The notes under the pieces were generated by a model. It was not told the DNA's origin. It did not search any database and saw only the letters and a list, made by a program, of their open reading frames with translations. A DNA stretch of 64,000 nt from Saxidomus purpurata (lineage: Eukaryota > Mollusca > Bivalvia > Venerida > Veneridae). The stretch spans positions 765,316 to 829,315 of the forward strand of contig JAFMSR010000015.1 in the NCBI GenBank assembly GCA_022818135.1. Direction: 5' to 3'. This document shows positions 23,830 through 35,971 of the stretch, piece after piece (positions within the stretch are counted from its first letter, which is position 1; the number at the start of each line of letters is the position of its first letter). The position numbers were made by a program, and so were the translations under genes.

Positions 23830-24133
23830 GGCCAAAAAAAAAAATCTGTGTTTAGGGCAACGGTCCCAAAAATTCTAGGTAGGGCAGGGGCAAATGTTTT
23901 TTTTTTTTAATCCAAAAAAATGCTATAGGATGGAAAAAAACAATCTGTGTTTTGGGAAATTGTCCCAAGAATGCTAGGTAGGGTAGGGACACATTAAAAC
24001 AAACAAAACAAAATTTGAATTTTTTTTTTTTCATTTTTTTTCAACTTATTTTTGTGGAAAAAAAACTCTAGGGTCGGGGGGTTTCGCTAGGGAGGGTCGG
24101 GTTGCCCGAAACACAGATTATTTTTTTTTGGCC
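23830..24133. mobile_element. MITE with about 32-bp terminal inverted repeats
   Basis: The left end GGCC, an A-run, then ATCTGTGTTTAGGGCAAC is mirrored by the right end (GTTGCCCGAAACACAGAT, a T-run, GGCC) with two or three differences. Inside, two related blocks carry TCTGTGTTTNGGG and AATTCTAGGTAGGG or AATGCTAGGTAGGG, suggesting internal duplication. No coding capacity. The flanking target duplication is unclear. Confidence 0.7.
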
Positions 24134-24938
24134 TTGATTTAATATGTACATGTACATAAATTCATAATGTCTATACAATGAAGTTCTTTACAAATTTCGT
24201 ATGACATTGTAGTGTATGTATATATTTATTTTGTTTTACTGTGTTGTATTTTTACATAAACTGTCAAACTCCTCACAGTGATGTGATTGGGTGAGCTCTG
24301 ATCTCAAATCACTGCCTTCACAAGATATCATGTGATGACGGAAAATGTCACGTGACAGCTTGTAAACAATTCAATTAAAATCACAATTTTGAATTAACTT
24401 TTTGTATTTGACCTATTGACTGTTAAATATTTCATAAAAATTAACCTTGCTGCAGTACAGTAAATCTAGATCTACATTTTTTTTTAAATTTTAACAAAAT
24501 CTTGTTAGAACGGTTTGTGATGTCAGTGATTAATACTATAAGTGGAAGTTTTCACTGCCTTGAGTTTGAAAAACTGTGTAGGACTCTCTTGGCGCAATAC
24601 GCTTAGTGTGTAAAATAATTTTAAAAAATTGAAAAAGCTTTCTGGATGAAATCTACTAGATTCAACTAACTTGTATAATGTCACTTATTATGATTTTAAT
24701 TAAGTTTTTTAAATAGTGCTATTTGAAAGACATTGTTTTAATCAGAGTCCGTATATTACGAACCCTGTTACTTTTAATTCAGCAGTTCAGTTCAGTTAAT
24801 TTCATTAACTTAAGTTTTGAAAGGTCAGCGTCTACAAAGAGTGCAATTGCCGACCCCAGCATCCCGTGATGCTGTGAAAGTACAATTTTTACAGGAGAGT
24901 TTTGTAAGATGCCACCCTCCTTTTCTGGTCAAAAGTGT
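24134..24938. other. AT-rich non-coding stretch
   Basis: No exon, repeat or RNA gene is supported between the MITE and the homopolymer tract. Confidence 0.5.
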
Positions 24939-24973
24939 TTTTTTTTTTTTTTTAAAGGGGGGGGGAAAGGAAA

Positions 24974-25026
<53 letters not shown>

Positions 25027-25121
25027 GGGGGGTGTTTTTTTTTTTTTTTTTAGGAGAAAAAAAAAAAGGGGGGGGAGGTTTTTTTGTTGTTTTTTTTGTT
25101 TTTTTTTGGGGAAATTTTATT

Positions 25122-25164
<43 letters not shown>

Positions 25165-25205
25165 TATATATATTTTTTTTTTGGTTTTTTTTTTTTTTGA
25201 AACAA
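24939..25205. repeat. Extreme poly-T, poly-G and poly-A homopolymer tract
   Basis: About 270 bp made almost entirely of T runs up to several tens of bases long, broken by G and A runs. The pattern of only three bases in pure runs suggests a homopolymer tract badly resolved in sequencing, rather than a biological design. The long open frame crossing it (F, G, K only) is meaningless in this part. Confidence 0.85.
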
Positions 25206-25265
25206 AAAATATATTTTTATCTTTTGTGTGTTTCCCCTTGGTTTTTTTATATTGGTTTCCCTTTT

Positions 25266-25625
25266 ATGTGTTCTCTGTGCGTTTCGAATTGCTACAAAAA
25301 TGTAGGGAAAAGCTGCGGCAAAGCAAATGGAGTATTAAAAATATCACGAATAAATACCAAGTTCGGTGAAAATATTCATATGGCAAATATGTCAGATAAG
25401 TTTCCGACAAACAATACGTTATTTTATTACGCTGATTTCAAAAACACACTGAAAATTTCTCAAAATGTGTCAGATCTTCGAAAATATTTCATGGTTATTG
25501 TAAACATATTCGCAACGACTGACATATTCAGACCATCTTCGGAAAGTCTTCTTATAAGACTGTGTACAGTAACTTCGGCGAAACGCCTTTACCAGGTATC
25601 TTACATAAATCCAGACTTTACCTAG
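25266..25625 (+). CDS. 119-codon open frame after the homopolymer tract, unknown product
   Basis: From an ATG the frame runs 119 codons to TAG with a mixed, protein-like composition. It has cysteines near the start (MCSLCVSNCYKNVGKSC), then charged and polar residues (KFGENIHMANMSDKFPTN, NVSDLRKYFMVIVNIF, SSESLLIRLCTVTSAKRL). A possible donor (CAG then GTATCT) lies near the end. About one open run this long is expected by chance in the window, so it is suggestive only. If real, the 5' part may be hidden in the unreliable poly-T sequence. No domain recognised. Confidence 0.25.
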   Translation: MCSLCVSNCYKNVGKSCGKANGVLKISRINTKFGENIHMANMSDKFPTNNTLFYYADFKNTLKISQNVSDLRKYFMVIVNIFATTDIFRPSSESLLIRLCTVTSAKRLYQVSYINPDFT

Positions 25626-25996
25626 AGCATAGAGTGTATCAGGGTGTTTCTACTGAAGGGCCCTCAGGGACGTATGTTTCAAACAAACTTTCAAATTTCA
25701 TTTATTCGGAGTAACTTTAATGCCTTTCGTTTCCGACAATCACATGTTAGTCTCAGTGTCACACAGTAATGTTGAGCTCATGGCCCAAGAGTTGAATCTA
25801 TTTGACAAAATTTTAATGTTTCGCTTCTAAAGTTGGCATCCGAGTGATTAATCAAAAATTAATTTGTCATTTTATTCTAAAATTCATTCGAGACTGGTCA
25901 AGTGATTTATTTGACTATTATACAGCATTTGAATTTCAAAATGATTTAAGCAATTATTCGAGATTGTTGACAATTTAAGAATTCAACGAGACTTAC

Positions 25997-26101
25997 CTGT
26001 AAGTTGAAGTTCAGTTGTAACGAGATGAAATGGCCAGATGGTATCTTTACAGGTTTACAATACATGTGTACGTGCAAATGCTCAAATTCGTATTTCAGTA
26101 G
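25997..26101 (-). CDS. Candidate phase-0 exon, extracellular-like
   Basis: On the minus strand the segment ends in a textbook donor (TTACAG then GTAAGT). The 35 preceding codons are open (LLKYEFEHLHVHMYCKPVKI then PSGHFISLQLNFNLQ). The acceptor is the weak point: ATTACGAAG, with a TACTGAT branch-like motif but little polypyrimidine. Phase 0 at both ends, so it can join the 20.2 or 11.9 kb exons. Alternating hydrophobic residues suggest beta strands. It could instead be a first exon starting at the internal ATG. Confidence 0.33.
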
Positions 26102-29100
26102 CTTCGTAATGTATCAGTAAAATGACCAGATAATGGTAAATATTGTATCTCAGGATATTTATATATCGAGGGTTACTTAAACATTGATAAATACCTAATC
26201 TCTAAATTGAAAATCATTAACAAGGTAATAAAAATCTTGACATTTATGGATGACATTAGGTTCGTATGAAAAGAAAATGTTCGCAAACTGTTACGTTGAC
26301 ACACTCACGGCTGTTTTGATAGTTGCATAAATACAGTTCATTTGAGATAATGTGATAGTGATGCAACAGAAAATGCTTTATATTGACGTATAAATTCATT
26401 AGATAATGCAAGGATAACATATTTTCTTGTATTCATGTTCTATACACCGGTCGTAATTTTTTGTGTACGCAGCTATCTATGACGTCACTACTGCGTCACA
26501 GACAAATGTACTGTATGTTTTTCTTGAACATATAACAAATAGATCCATGGGGATGTGACAGCGCTGCATTTATAAAAAATCCCCAAGGAAATTTACAAAG
26601 AAAACGTACAAGTAAATCAACATGTGAACCAAATATTCAAAAATGCGTCCTTTTGAAAAATTTAAACAAATAAAACGAGCCATCATATATCCTTAAGTAA
26701 ACTTGAGGTACAATAACTAAAGTCAACAGACATATATTTTACACACAATGTTGTGTTGACATAGGTAGCAAAGTCCGTCCAATAAAACGTAGCTGTAAAA
26801 TCATCAAGATAATAATTTTTACGAATTTGAAATGTTCTCTCCATTGAAGTTACGGCTTTTATCATTGCCCTTTGCGACCAGTTTAGACCAATCACTCTTC
26901 ACATCAGCTCAGTTGGTAAATTTTAATTGGCCGCCCCTAGAAACAATAATTGGTACATGCAGCATAGTGCCCAAGCTCAACCGTGTGTGTAACATAGCTG
27001 AAACATTCGACTGAAGCCACAACTATAAGGGCATTCTTTAGGGAAATAAGCCATAGCGGAACATATAAGGTAGGCAAGAAACATCTAAACTATGTACAAA
27101 TATTGACCCACAATGTGTAGATCATCCAACTCTATGCACCTGATATATATGAGTTTAACCGAAACCAAAATAGATTTGGTATAGAATATGAAATTTTGAA
27201 TAAGTTCTTTATTTGACAGTAAATTTCCTTTAATATTTACGTTCGAATCAATGAAAGGATATAATAGTTCATGACAATGGCAATGCTATTGGGGGCCTTT
27301 GAAACTTTGAACAGTAAGCCCCTCTTTACCTTAACGCTGGCCACTTAAATCAGGCTGATGTTTTATACACCATTGGCGTTATTACAGTGGAAGTGTCCGC
27401 TCCAAGGCGGCTGCTTAACACAGTGGACCATTTACACAGCTTTTAGTTGTAGATATTGCTGCAAAGTATTAACCTATTATTCTGACATTTAATTTACATT
27501 ATGTATCATGTTAAACACACGTTTTAATACGGATATTGTAGAATCACTTAAAGGTGTTTTCCTTTTGAAAAAAAATGAAAGAGATAAATTTTAATTTGTA
27601 TGAATAGTTGACAGATATTTAACCAAGCACGCGTCTCGTTATTTGTGAAAGTTTGTTTAATGCACTACTGGATAAAAGGCAGATTCGTATTGTGCCGATG
27701 TTTATCCTCTTTATTGATGGGAGTGTTCACGATGAACGCCGGTGTCTCTCGTTGCATTTTTTGTGCAGCGACACCATCTTATTATGGCTAATTTATTCAA
27801 CCAGTGTCAGTACACACTATTTACTACTTCTACCATAAATATCATATTAAGCGCCTGACAACTTTGATATCACATTGATTACCGCTTACAAATGGTAAAG
27901 ATGGCGTTAGAAAATAAAAAGAAGAAACATGCATTGTTCCAAAAAGCTAGTATAACTTTCGACACAGTTGTACAAAAACATTGGCTTAAAGTTAAATCAC
28001 TGTTCAAAGATGATTAAAAGACTCGGACTGTTTTGAAAATATGTTTTCAACAGTTTGAGTAATTTCTTCTATAAGCAGATTGAAAGAATATAAACGTGTA
28101 AGTGATGAATTTGGGTTGATTATCTTTTTTGAGGATAGTCAAATTATACTATATTCAACAGTTATAATAAACTTATTCATATATCATAGATTTAACTTCG
28201 TTAATATTAAAAAAAAATCTAAGGGTAAAGGTGATTGTCTAATGTCTGTCTAAGAATTATGATGGTCACTTTGAAGGTAATATATCACTTTATAACAAAA
28301 TATAACTATAGTAGAAATAAACAGAAAAGCTGTAAAATCTGAAATATTAAACATTGCAATAGTATATATGGTAACTATGTGAGATCTTCACCTTAGTAAT
28401 GTTTAATATCCTGCCACGGTAATATGCGACTTGTGTGTAAAATATAAAATTGTCATTTTTTAAGTGTATCATATTTAATACCCCGTATCTTGTTGTTATG
28501 GTAACATTTTTGTATATTTTACATTGAAGGGATAATAGATACAGATAACTATATTCAAGGTAAATATATGTTAAACGAAACATGGGCATAGTTTCATTTG
28601 AGCATCAATTTTGACGTTATCCTAGCCCATACGAAAGCTCCTAAATAAACATATTTGTATAAAGACCATCTTAACTAGGTTTAGTTTTTCGTATGTGTAT
28701 AAAAGTTTTATACCGTAACATTCATCAGGCGTCAGATATACACTTATAGTATAGCATCAAGGGAAATAACTCACATTTATGAATCAATCATAAACGGACA
28801 GGGAGACCAATCAGTAAAATAGCTCAATATGTCTGGCGATGAAGTGCTCACCCGCGTCTTTCATAGGGCCTACATACACCACAAATCTCATTCTGTAAAT
28901 TCAAGAATATGGAAAGGGAAGTGGACATGCATATCCCAAAGGAAGCAATGTATCAACGCAAATACAATGTACATGTATCTACTGCAGAAGAGTGTGGCAT
29001 TTTAACAGCGTACTGTTAAAAAACTGTCGCGGGAAAACAACATAATTATGTCTGTGCTGCAATATGTCAGTTATTTGACTATCACAGTTATCGTTCTTGT

Positions 29101-29292
29101 AATACATGGCACAATATTATATCTAATGTATGTAAGGTGATTTTGTCGGTGCTTTGCCACACCTTCCTTGAAACAGGCCACAACAACAACCTAAGTGCGC
29201 TTGACTTGCATGTTTTTTTCTGTTTAGGGTATCTGTTTAGAGTTTAGATTTTCGCCACGAAGCATGCTAAATAAAAACATCTTACTTTTCAG
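26102..29292. other. Long AT-rich stretch without a supported gene
   Basis: 3.2 kb with ordinary composition. The 80-codon minus-strand frame at 28347-28589 is AT-rich and lacks a matching acceptor. CRE-like TGACGTCACT occurs at about 26480, without context to call a promoter. Confidence 0.5.
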
Positions 29293-29348
29293 GCTGCAGA
29301 CTATGACTGAAAATCGTTTGATGATCGATGCACTTTGATTTAAGATAG
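29293..29348 (+). other. Possible non-coding exon
   Basis: A good acceptor (ACATCTTACTTTTCAG) and an excellent donor (ATAG then GTAAGTAAA) enclose 56 bp with stops in all three frames. If used, it would be a 5' UTR or long non-coding RNA exon. Only the splice-site pair supports it. Confidence 0.18.
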
Positions 29349-30473
29349 GTAAGTAAACATCATTTTTCTTCAGTAGGAAACAGTTTGTTGGTGTAGTTGA
29401 TTTCACTATGGCTACAGGACTCAAATGTTTTTCGAATCCGCTTTCTGTTGCATAACGGTTTTGCTCACGGTGTAAGCAGATATTGCTATACAGTCTGGTT
29501 GACAAACAAGCTTATGTATATAACAGGACATGTATTTTTTGTCACCAAATAAAGCCCATGATATTTTTCTACATCTTTACCAGATGCGTATAGTCTCTAT
29601 GCTACAGGAAGATCGTGTGCTACAGTCAAATTTTGCCGGTAACTCAAAATAATTTCTTAAGTGTCATTGGCTTTAGCTATAGTAAACATTTGAACGATAT
29701 GCTCGTGTGGATGGTAATTTATTGTCCGGAATAAACTCTTTCCTGGTTCCTGGTACATTAGAAATAAAACGATCTAAAACATAAATTTGTCGACAGTAAT
29801 AAAAATCCTGAAAGTTTTACATTAATTTTGTCACCGCGTTTTAATATCACTGTAATAAACACTCGAACGACCACACCTGGTGCCGAGCATTAAATTAATT
29901 GACCAACATCTGTAAACGTGTAAATCTGTCACTTGCGTCTTTCAGGAAAAAAAGACATGCTTTATAAAGCTGTCTTGAGACATATTAAATCATGTTACAC
30001 CAGGGCCCATTATTTCATCCACTTCTGAAAATCCGATTTTAAAATGACAATATTCTCAATTTTTCATTGCTTTATTTGTTTTTATCATTTTGTCATTTTT
30101 GTCACGGTTTCATGATAAATTAGTATTCCCGGAATCAACAGCATTTCAGTATTTCTTTATTTTAAAACAGAAGTGTTCGAATGCATATTATACAACAAGT
30201 GTATACGGACTAATTTGCAAACGACTCCATGGTTCAGATATCGTTGCAAAAACCAACTGCTAATGTACGAGGTCTACTGAAATTTGCTATAACACAAAGC
30301 AAGACCTTGCCTACGCGAAATTCTTAACTGTAGTTGCAGTATATCAACTCAAGTTTACATCCTGCAGCGAGTATTGCTCACCAGTAAAGTTTTTAAAAGT
30401 ACATTAAGTACATAACAAGACACGTCACCACTAAAAAAGTATATTTACTCATTTCATACATAGAAATTTGATT
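29349..30473. other. Non-coding stretch
   Basis: No exon or repeat is supported. Ordinary AT-rich sequence upstream of a SINE insertion. Confidence 0.5.
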
Positions 30474-30729
30474 TGTATTTCAAGTCCGCTTCCGTGGTCG
30501 AGTGGTTATAGTCGCTGACTTGAAATCACTGTAACTTTTTATAGTCATGGGGACGAGCCTTGCTACCGACCATGTCGCTTATGGCAGTTTCTTACGGAAG
30601 ATAGGAGCTGGTTCTTCCCAGAAAAGATGGTTAGGAAAACTACCCGACTGTTAAAATGACCAAAATCCAGTTGGAACGGGCATTGGGCGTAAAACCTCGT
30701 CATCAACTACAGCTAACTATGTATTTCAA
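30474..30729 (+). mobile_element. tRNA-derived SINE, family A, with target-site duplication
   Basis: The 236-bp body (30484-30719) begins GTCCGCTTCCGTGGTCGAGTGG, which is 22 letters of which the A-box is TGGTCGAGTGG, and contains GGCAGTTTCTTACGGAAGAT and AGAAAAGATGGTTAGGAAAA. It is bounded by the exact 10-bp direct repeat TGTATTTCAA at 30474-30483 and 30720-30729. This is the clearest retrotransposition footprint in the window. The B-box is decayed (GGGGACGAGCC), so this copy is probably not transcribed by RNA polymerase III. Confidence 0.85.
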
Positions 30730-31608
30730 AAGAAAATTGTATGTATATGTTGAAAAATGCTCTAGTCTTGAAAAGTCCAAACGTTCAGTAGTGTACTCCG
30801 TCAGTTTGGTTTGAAACGTGTTTTGAATCCAGAGTCAAATTTTATGTTATGCAACTGCAAGAATTACAGAAACATGACAGAGTTTTCCTAGATCAAGTTT
30901 TGAAACTGTTTGAGTATAAAGTAATATTATATGAAGCTTCCACGGGTAACATCAACAAAACGTTGCTGTAGCGACTAGAAAAAGGTATGGCGAAAAGACC
31001 ACATTATCATGATGTATGTACAGTCAAACTTTTGTAAAATAAAATTGTTTAATAAAGAGAAAGATTTTTTTCACCTTTTGAACAGCCCCTTTTGAACGTC
31101 TAGAAATGTTATACGATTATGTTTAATAGATGTCTGTGTTTAATTGTTCCAAGACAAAATAATGACGGAAAGTTCTTATATATAGTAAGACAAACTTTTC
31201 CAATTAGTTATGCGCATCTCCGGAGACTTCCTGTTCGAATATCTGACACTTTTATTTAATTTTTCCCGATTTTGATGTTCTGGTGACTCGAATGTCGTCT
31301 GCATTAAAATGTCACTAATAGGTCAAACGTTTGTTTATTAATGTTACAAGTAATGCATAATGTTTGCCACGTGCGAGGCATTAAGTCAGACTGACTGACT
31401 TTATCTCCGAGTTGACATTACAGTAACGGTGATCGGTCTTTCACAAATAAACGCATGTTGATTAAACATACGTCGCAGATAGTTGCAACTGAAAAACAAA
31501 CTGTATCTAAATACGGACAGACATAATTACGGGACACGTCCGTGTTGTTAGAACGTGCGAACCGGCGCAATTACTGGTACAAAGTCGGTTTGCAGGCACT
31601 CATTCAAA
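30730..31608. other. Non-coding stretch
   Basis: No gene is supported. A minus-strand acceptor-like site near 30980 leads into an open run of 25 codons but has no usable donor. Confidence 0.5.
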
Positions 31609-31712
31609 TTCAGAAATGGGGAGATTATAATTTTTTAGTGATATTCTGTATCAGAAATGGGGAGATCTATTTGTTTAGTGATATTCTGTATCAGAAATGG
31701 GGAGATCATAAT
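31609..31712. repeat. 40-bp tandem repeat, 2.5 copies
   Basis: Units share TCAGAAATGGGGAGATCTAT and TTTAGTGATATTCTGTA. They are nearly identical, so the expansion is recent. A periodic open frame (QKWGDYNF..., RNGEIYLF...) arises from the repeat. Confidence 0.88.
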
Positions 31713-33184
31713 TTGTTTTGTTGGCACACTACGGCGATGGTATTAAATATTGAAACTCGTAGCGGCTTTGATTTGTTATGACTTTTACAAAATGTGAACC
31801 AAGAAAGGTTGTGCTTTAACAATTTTTAGCAAATATTGTGACACGATATGCCATATGTGTCACTCTAAGTAAAGATTATGTATATATATGATGGCTCATG
31901 TTAGACCATACACTAAAAGTCTGCCCTAGTTGAACATCTGTTAACACACGTGACCACTCATTACTTAAAAAACGCCTCCAAATGATAAAGTGCATTTAAA
32001 TTGCTGCATATGTATGACGACTTCACCATCAGTCTCTCAGACCATTACATATGCCCTTCATCTAAGACTGTGGATGTCTGCATCGCATAGGTCAGCTGTG
32101 CAAACCGGCTCTAACTATATTTATCGCAAACTTTCTTTTTTCCTCGTATTTTATTTCAAGGATAAAACCGCAAGATGCGCGTTTAAACGATGCACTGTCA
32201 CGATTAACCCCTAAGTGCGACTGTTCTTTAAAACAAAGAGAAATTCATTTAAAATAATTGCTCTCAGAAGTCGCACTAGCAAACTAATCAATTCTAAACT
32301 GAAAATTGGAATTTCATTTAGTTTGCGCTTAAGGTGACTGAGTAAAGCCGAAGAGCGCTGCTTGCGAGCCAAATTTGCCCACTGTGACCCTTACACAATG
32401 ATTTTATGACAGTGTTCTAAAATGAAACAAAAAATGCACTTGGCAAATGCGAAAACGTCACGAAAATGGCATTTAATCATAAGCTGAAGTAGACAGCAAG
32501 GCAACATGAGCTCGCTTTGTTCTTTTAATTTTTCGATGCTGAATCAGGGGGGTAAGGGATGGGTTTTACGTTATCGCGAAGTTTGTATTAAAAAGGAGTT
32601 ATTTTCGAACTTAGAACTATCGCAAGGCATACCAAATTTCTCCACGGAATTAGGACCTGGAACATTTAAACACTCATCAATTTAAAAGCATTTAGTCCCA
32701 ATAGTGGCAACGTCATGTTTGTTGTATCAAAGTTTCCGTAGACATTTGATATTTGTTGAAGAACTGAAACAGTGCGAACACGCAATTTCTGCCTGTTATG
32801 AATTGATAAAAAATTTTCTGACAACATCCGTTTTTGTTTCCATGGCAACCGTAATACTGGTCTGATCAATAATTAAATAAAGAATCTGTACGATTTTCCA
32901 CAATCAACTAAATCATATGAAAAAGGTCATTTTGGACTGAATTACAAAATATATATGTATTCTAAACAATATTACATGCACACATTTGCAATGCTTCCAT
33001 TGCCATAACAACCATGTCTTTGTTTGACTGACACAAATAACATGAATAACACAACTGTCTTGTAAAATCTTATTCTGCTATCTTAAGGAATTAGTTTCGT
33101 GCACGTAGCCTGAAAAGTTTCCCAGTTACTGCAGAGTCCAGGTTGATTTAATTTATGGTATTTTTACTATAACTAAGTCTGCAG
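31713..33184. other. Non-coding stretch
   Basis: No supportable exon or repeat was found on either strand in this interval. Confidence 0.5.
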
Positions 33185-33382
33185 TTTTTGGACAGTCGAG
33201 ACACAATAAAACGATATATTCAAATGGCAAAGTATTTAAAAAACAAAGCAATGACAAACAACAGATACGGCGTTCCATACATGCAACACTCACAAGGGAG
33301 ATCACTGAAATACGATATGAAAGAAATTGTCTTTGAAACCGATAAATGTAAAGAAAAAAAACATCCAAAATCAAACTTTTAG
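33185..33382 (+). CDS. Candidate terminal exon, hydrophilic product
   Basis: A CTAAG branch-like motif and TCTGCAG precede 65 open codons and a TAG. The translation is strongly hydrophilic (FLDSRDTIKRYIQMAKYLKN, GRSLKYDMKEIVFETDKC, then a KEKKHPKSNF end), which is unusual for a chance frame. It has no donor, so it would be a last coding exon. The polypyrimidine tract is short. Many runs of this length occur by chance, so the call rests on composition. No family recognised. Confidence 0.2.
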   Translation, partial: FLDSRDTIKRYIQMAKYLKNKAMTNNRYGVPYMQHSQGRSLKYDMKEIVFETDKCKEKKHPKSNF

Positions 33383-34104
33383 ATCTGCCAGGTTCATTTT
33401 AGATGATTCAACGAAGTGGCCCGAGGTTTTGATGCATGCTTTCAACAAAATTAATGTCAAGAACTTGGAAATGTAATGGTGTTAACAAGAAATCTGATCT
33501 ACGAAAATCGGCTGTTTTGTTTAACATTTTAAACATCAAACATAAACACGTACACAGTTTGATGAATGAAACTATAACTAATATTTCATAATGAGCTTGT
33601 TGCAGCCTTTCATCTTAAAAGATATACAGCGAATCATTTATTTACAAGTGGTACAAATATATAATACATCAAATATGACAAGAAAATGGTTAAACTTTAT
33701 TTTGGTAATAAACAAATTAAATTCGTTTTATGTTTTGGATATTTTTTGTTTTTCTTTGCTTCGGTGCGGATCAAGCGATGCAAAGCTGTCGGTAGTGATC
33801 TTAAACTGTGTACCAGTATCTTCTAATGTCTTCGCCGTGTAGATAAATCTTAAATCCATGTGTCAGGTCCTTCTTGCGTAAAATTACATTCGAGCTTCCG
33901 GCGTTTTCAACGTGAATTTGCATTTTAAATTACAGTCCAATTGAATTGATTATACAAAATGCTTGAGTCCTCATTGTAGATTAAGATGTCTGGATACATC
34001 TTTCTTGTCGAAACAGAACGATGTACAGAGTCGTATGTACACAGAGCGCCAGTCTGGCTACAAACCATGTACACCTCGCCTGAGAAAGGCAAACCTCCGA
34101 CTTT
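33383..34104. other. Non-coding stretch
   Basis: No exon pair or repeat is supported. The region leads into the 30-bp array at 34.1 kb. Confidence 0.5.
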
Positions 34105-34428
34105 AAACAGAAATACCGAAAAGTTCAATTCACAAAACAGAAATACCGAAAAGTTCAATTCACGAAACAGAAATACCAGAAAGTTCATTCACAAAAACAG
34201 AAATATCGGAAAGTTCAATTCACAAAACAGAAATACCGGAAAGTTCAATTCACAAAACAGAAATACCGAAAGTTCAATTCACAAAACAGAAATACCGGAA
34301 AGTTCAATTCACAAACAGAAATACCGGAAAGTTCATTCACAAAAACAGAAATACCGGAAAGTTCAATTCACAAAACAGAAATACCGGAAAGTTCATTCAC
34401 AAAAACAGAAATACCTTAAAGTGCATTT
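34105..34428. repeat. 30-bp minisatellite, about 11 copies
   Basis: Units of AAATACCGGAAAGTTCAATT followed by CACAAAACAG. Unit length varies between 28 and 31 bp through single-base indels, in contrast to the indel-free array at 12.8 kb. Long open frames on both strands are repeat artefacts. Confidence 0.93.
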
Positions 34429-35616
34429 TACAAAATGAAATTCAAGTTATACTGCAAAATATTGAAAAGAAAAAACTCAATAATTCTGGTGCAAGAATGA
34501 TGTTTCCTATATTCTGCTTTTATCATGAAGTCCATACCGTTAAGATAAATTCTTTCTTCGTCACTTTAACGCCCGTTTTAATAAAGTTTTGCATATACAG
34601 GGGACCAACTAACTACCTAACCCTCGTTTTCTAGAAGTACCATTACTTAAAAAAGTACAATTTAGTATGGACATTAACATTGAAGCAGATGGACAGACAA
34701 AGAGTCCGAATGACAGAAGGACAGGCATGATCCTCCGATGACGTCATGCTGCTCTGCACCGTCTGAAGCAGACGATCATGGTGATTTTTTCTTCGAAAAA
34801 TGCTTAGACACAATGATGTTTGACCGTTTTGTTAACATGTCCCAAACGACCAAGTACAAACTCATTCTCTTGTCACAGTAGCACATGTGTCCAAGTCACT
34901 CGCTAATTGGTATAATTTCATAAAATGTCACAAAAGCAATAAACGATTTTGCTTATCCACCTGTACCTTATTCAAAGAACGAAAGTGCAAAATGTATTGG
35001 AAGCAATAAAACAACCTGTATATCTCATAGTCTCCAATTTCTGGATTTATTTTAGCTTATCTTGCACAAAGTGCCAGGGTGAGTTATTAGGTTCACACAC
35101 AGTCCGGAGTCCTTCTGTCCGTCAGTCCACCATTTCCTTCAAACGACACCTCCTCTGATCACATTCATCGAATTGCTTTTTAATAAATAAGAATGTCTAT
35201 TGACATAATTTTGCAAGGGAGACAACAACCCAATAAAGGTATTAATTAGAGCTACTCAACTGAAAACAAAGGGAGACTATTTTAAGAGTGCTTTACTGCA
35301 ATCTCTCAGATAAAGACTCCGTTTCGGATCGCATGTCTTGTCTTTATCAAATTAACATCGTCTCTAAATCAGTGAACTTTCCGTGCATATCAGTGTAAGC
35401 AGCAGACGAGATGTAAAAATACATTTATAGTTTCGTGACAGTAGAGGATCTCGCTAAAATAGCAAGGGAAGTATCATGAGGATTTACTATTATCACTATC
35501 ACTTTTCTTCTTCATTTTTCTTTCTACAGTTTTAAATGGCAACCTATACAGTTAGCTGTAACAAGGAATTTGAATCGGTCGTAACCAAATACGATTAAAT
35601 TGTCAGTAAGTCGGTC
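34429..35616. other. Non-coding stretch
   Basis: A very strong plus-strand acceptor (TTCATTTTTCTTTCTACAG near 35530) is followed by TTTTAA and an ATG in good context. That ATG opens only 20 codons (MATYTVSCNKEFESVVTKYD). No donor is evident. I note it without calling a gene. Confidence 0.4.
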
Positions 35617-35971
35617 TTAAAGGGGCACTCCCTACATCTAGCAGATTATATTCTCGAAACATAGAGTATGTGTTCAATGAACGTAAATGATAAATAAATA
35701 CAATTTAAAAGAAGAACCTATGGCGAAAAATGCCTAATTGTACCACAATTAATCAATATAGAGGCCTACTGTAATAAATCGCATCAACCCATTAATTGTA
35801 CAACTACATAGATTATTGAATGGTTTACGGTACTGCAGTATATTTTAAACCGCTGATTTTATCGATAATGACTGGTACTTGTAGGTTAAGTTATAATACT
35901 TTCAAAGTTTCTATTATTCATGTTTTGGAAGTTATTTAGTTTGACATCAGTTATAGGGTATGCCCCTTTAA
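35617..35971. mobile_element. TTAA-flanked MITE, copy 1
   Basis: A 347-bp element (35621-35967) with terminal inverted repeats AGGGGCACTCCC and GGGTATGCCCCT, flanked by TTAA at 35617-35620 and 35968-35971. TTAA target duplication is the signature of piggyBac-type transposases, so this is probably a non-autonomous piggyBac-like element. It shares most of its length with the copy at 39528-39891. Confidence 0.8.

Noticed and set aside
24909..25265. Start of a 238-codon frame made of F, G and K
   Set aside because: Homopolymer artefact; only the part after 25266 has normal composition and is listed separately.
28347..28589. 80-codon minus-strand frame with two N-glycosylation sequons and a GTGAAG donor-like site
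   Set aside because: No acceptable acceptor in phase and AT-driven composition.
33986..34438. 150-codon basic frame (KFNSQNRNTG repeats)
   Set aside because: It is the 30-bp minisatellite read in one frame; single-base indels shift the frame and the opposite strand is open too.
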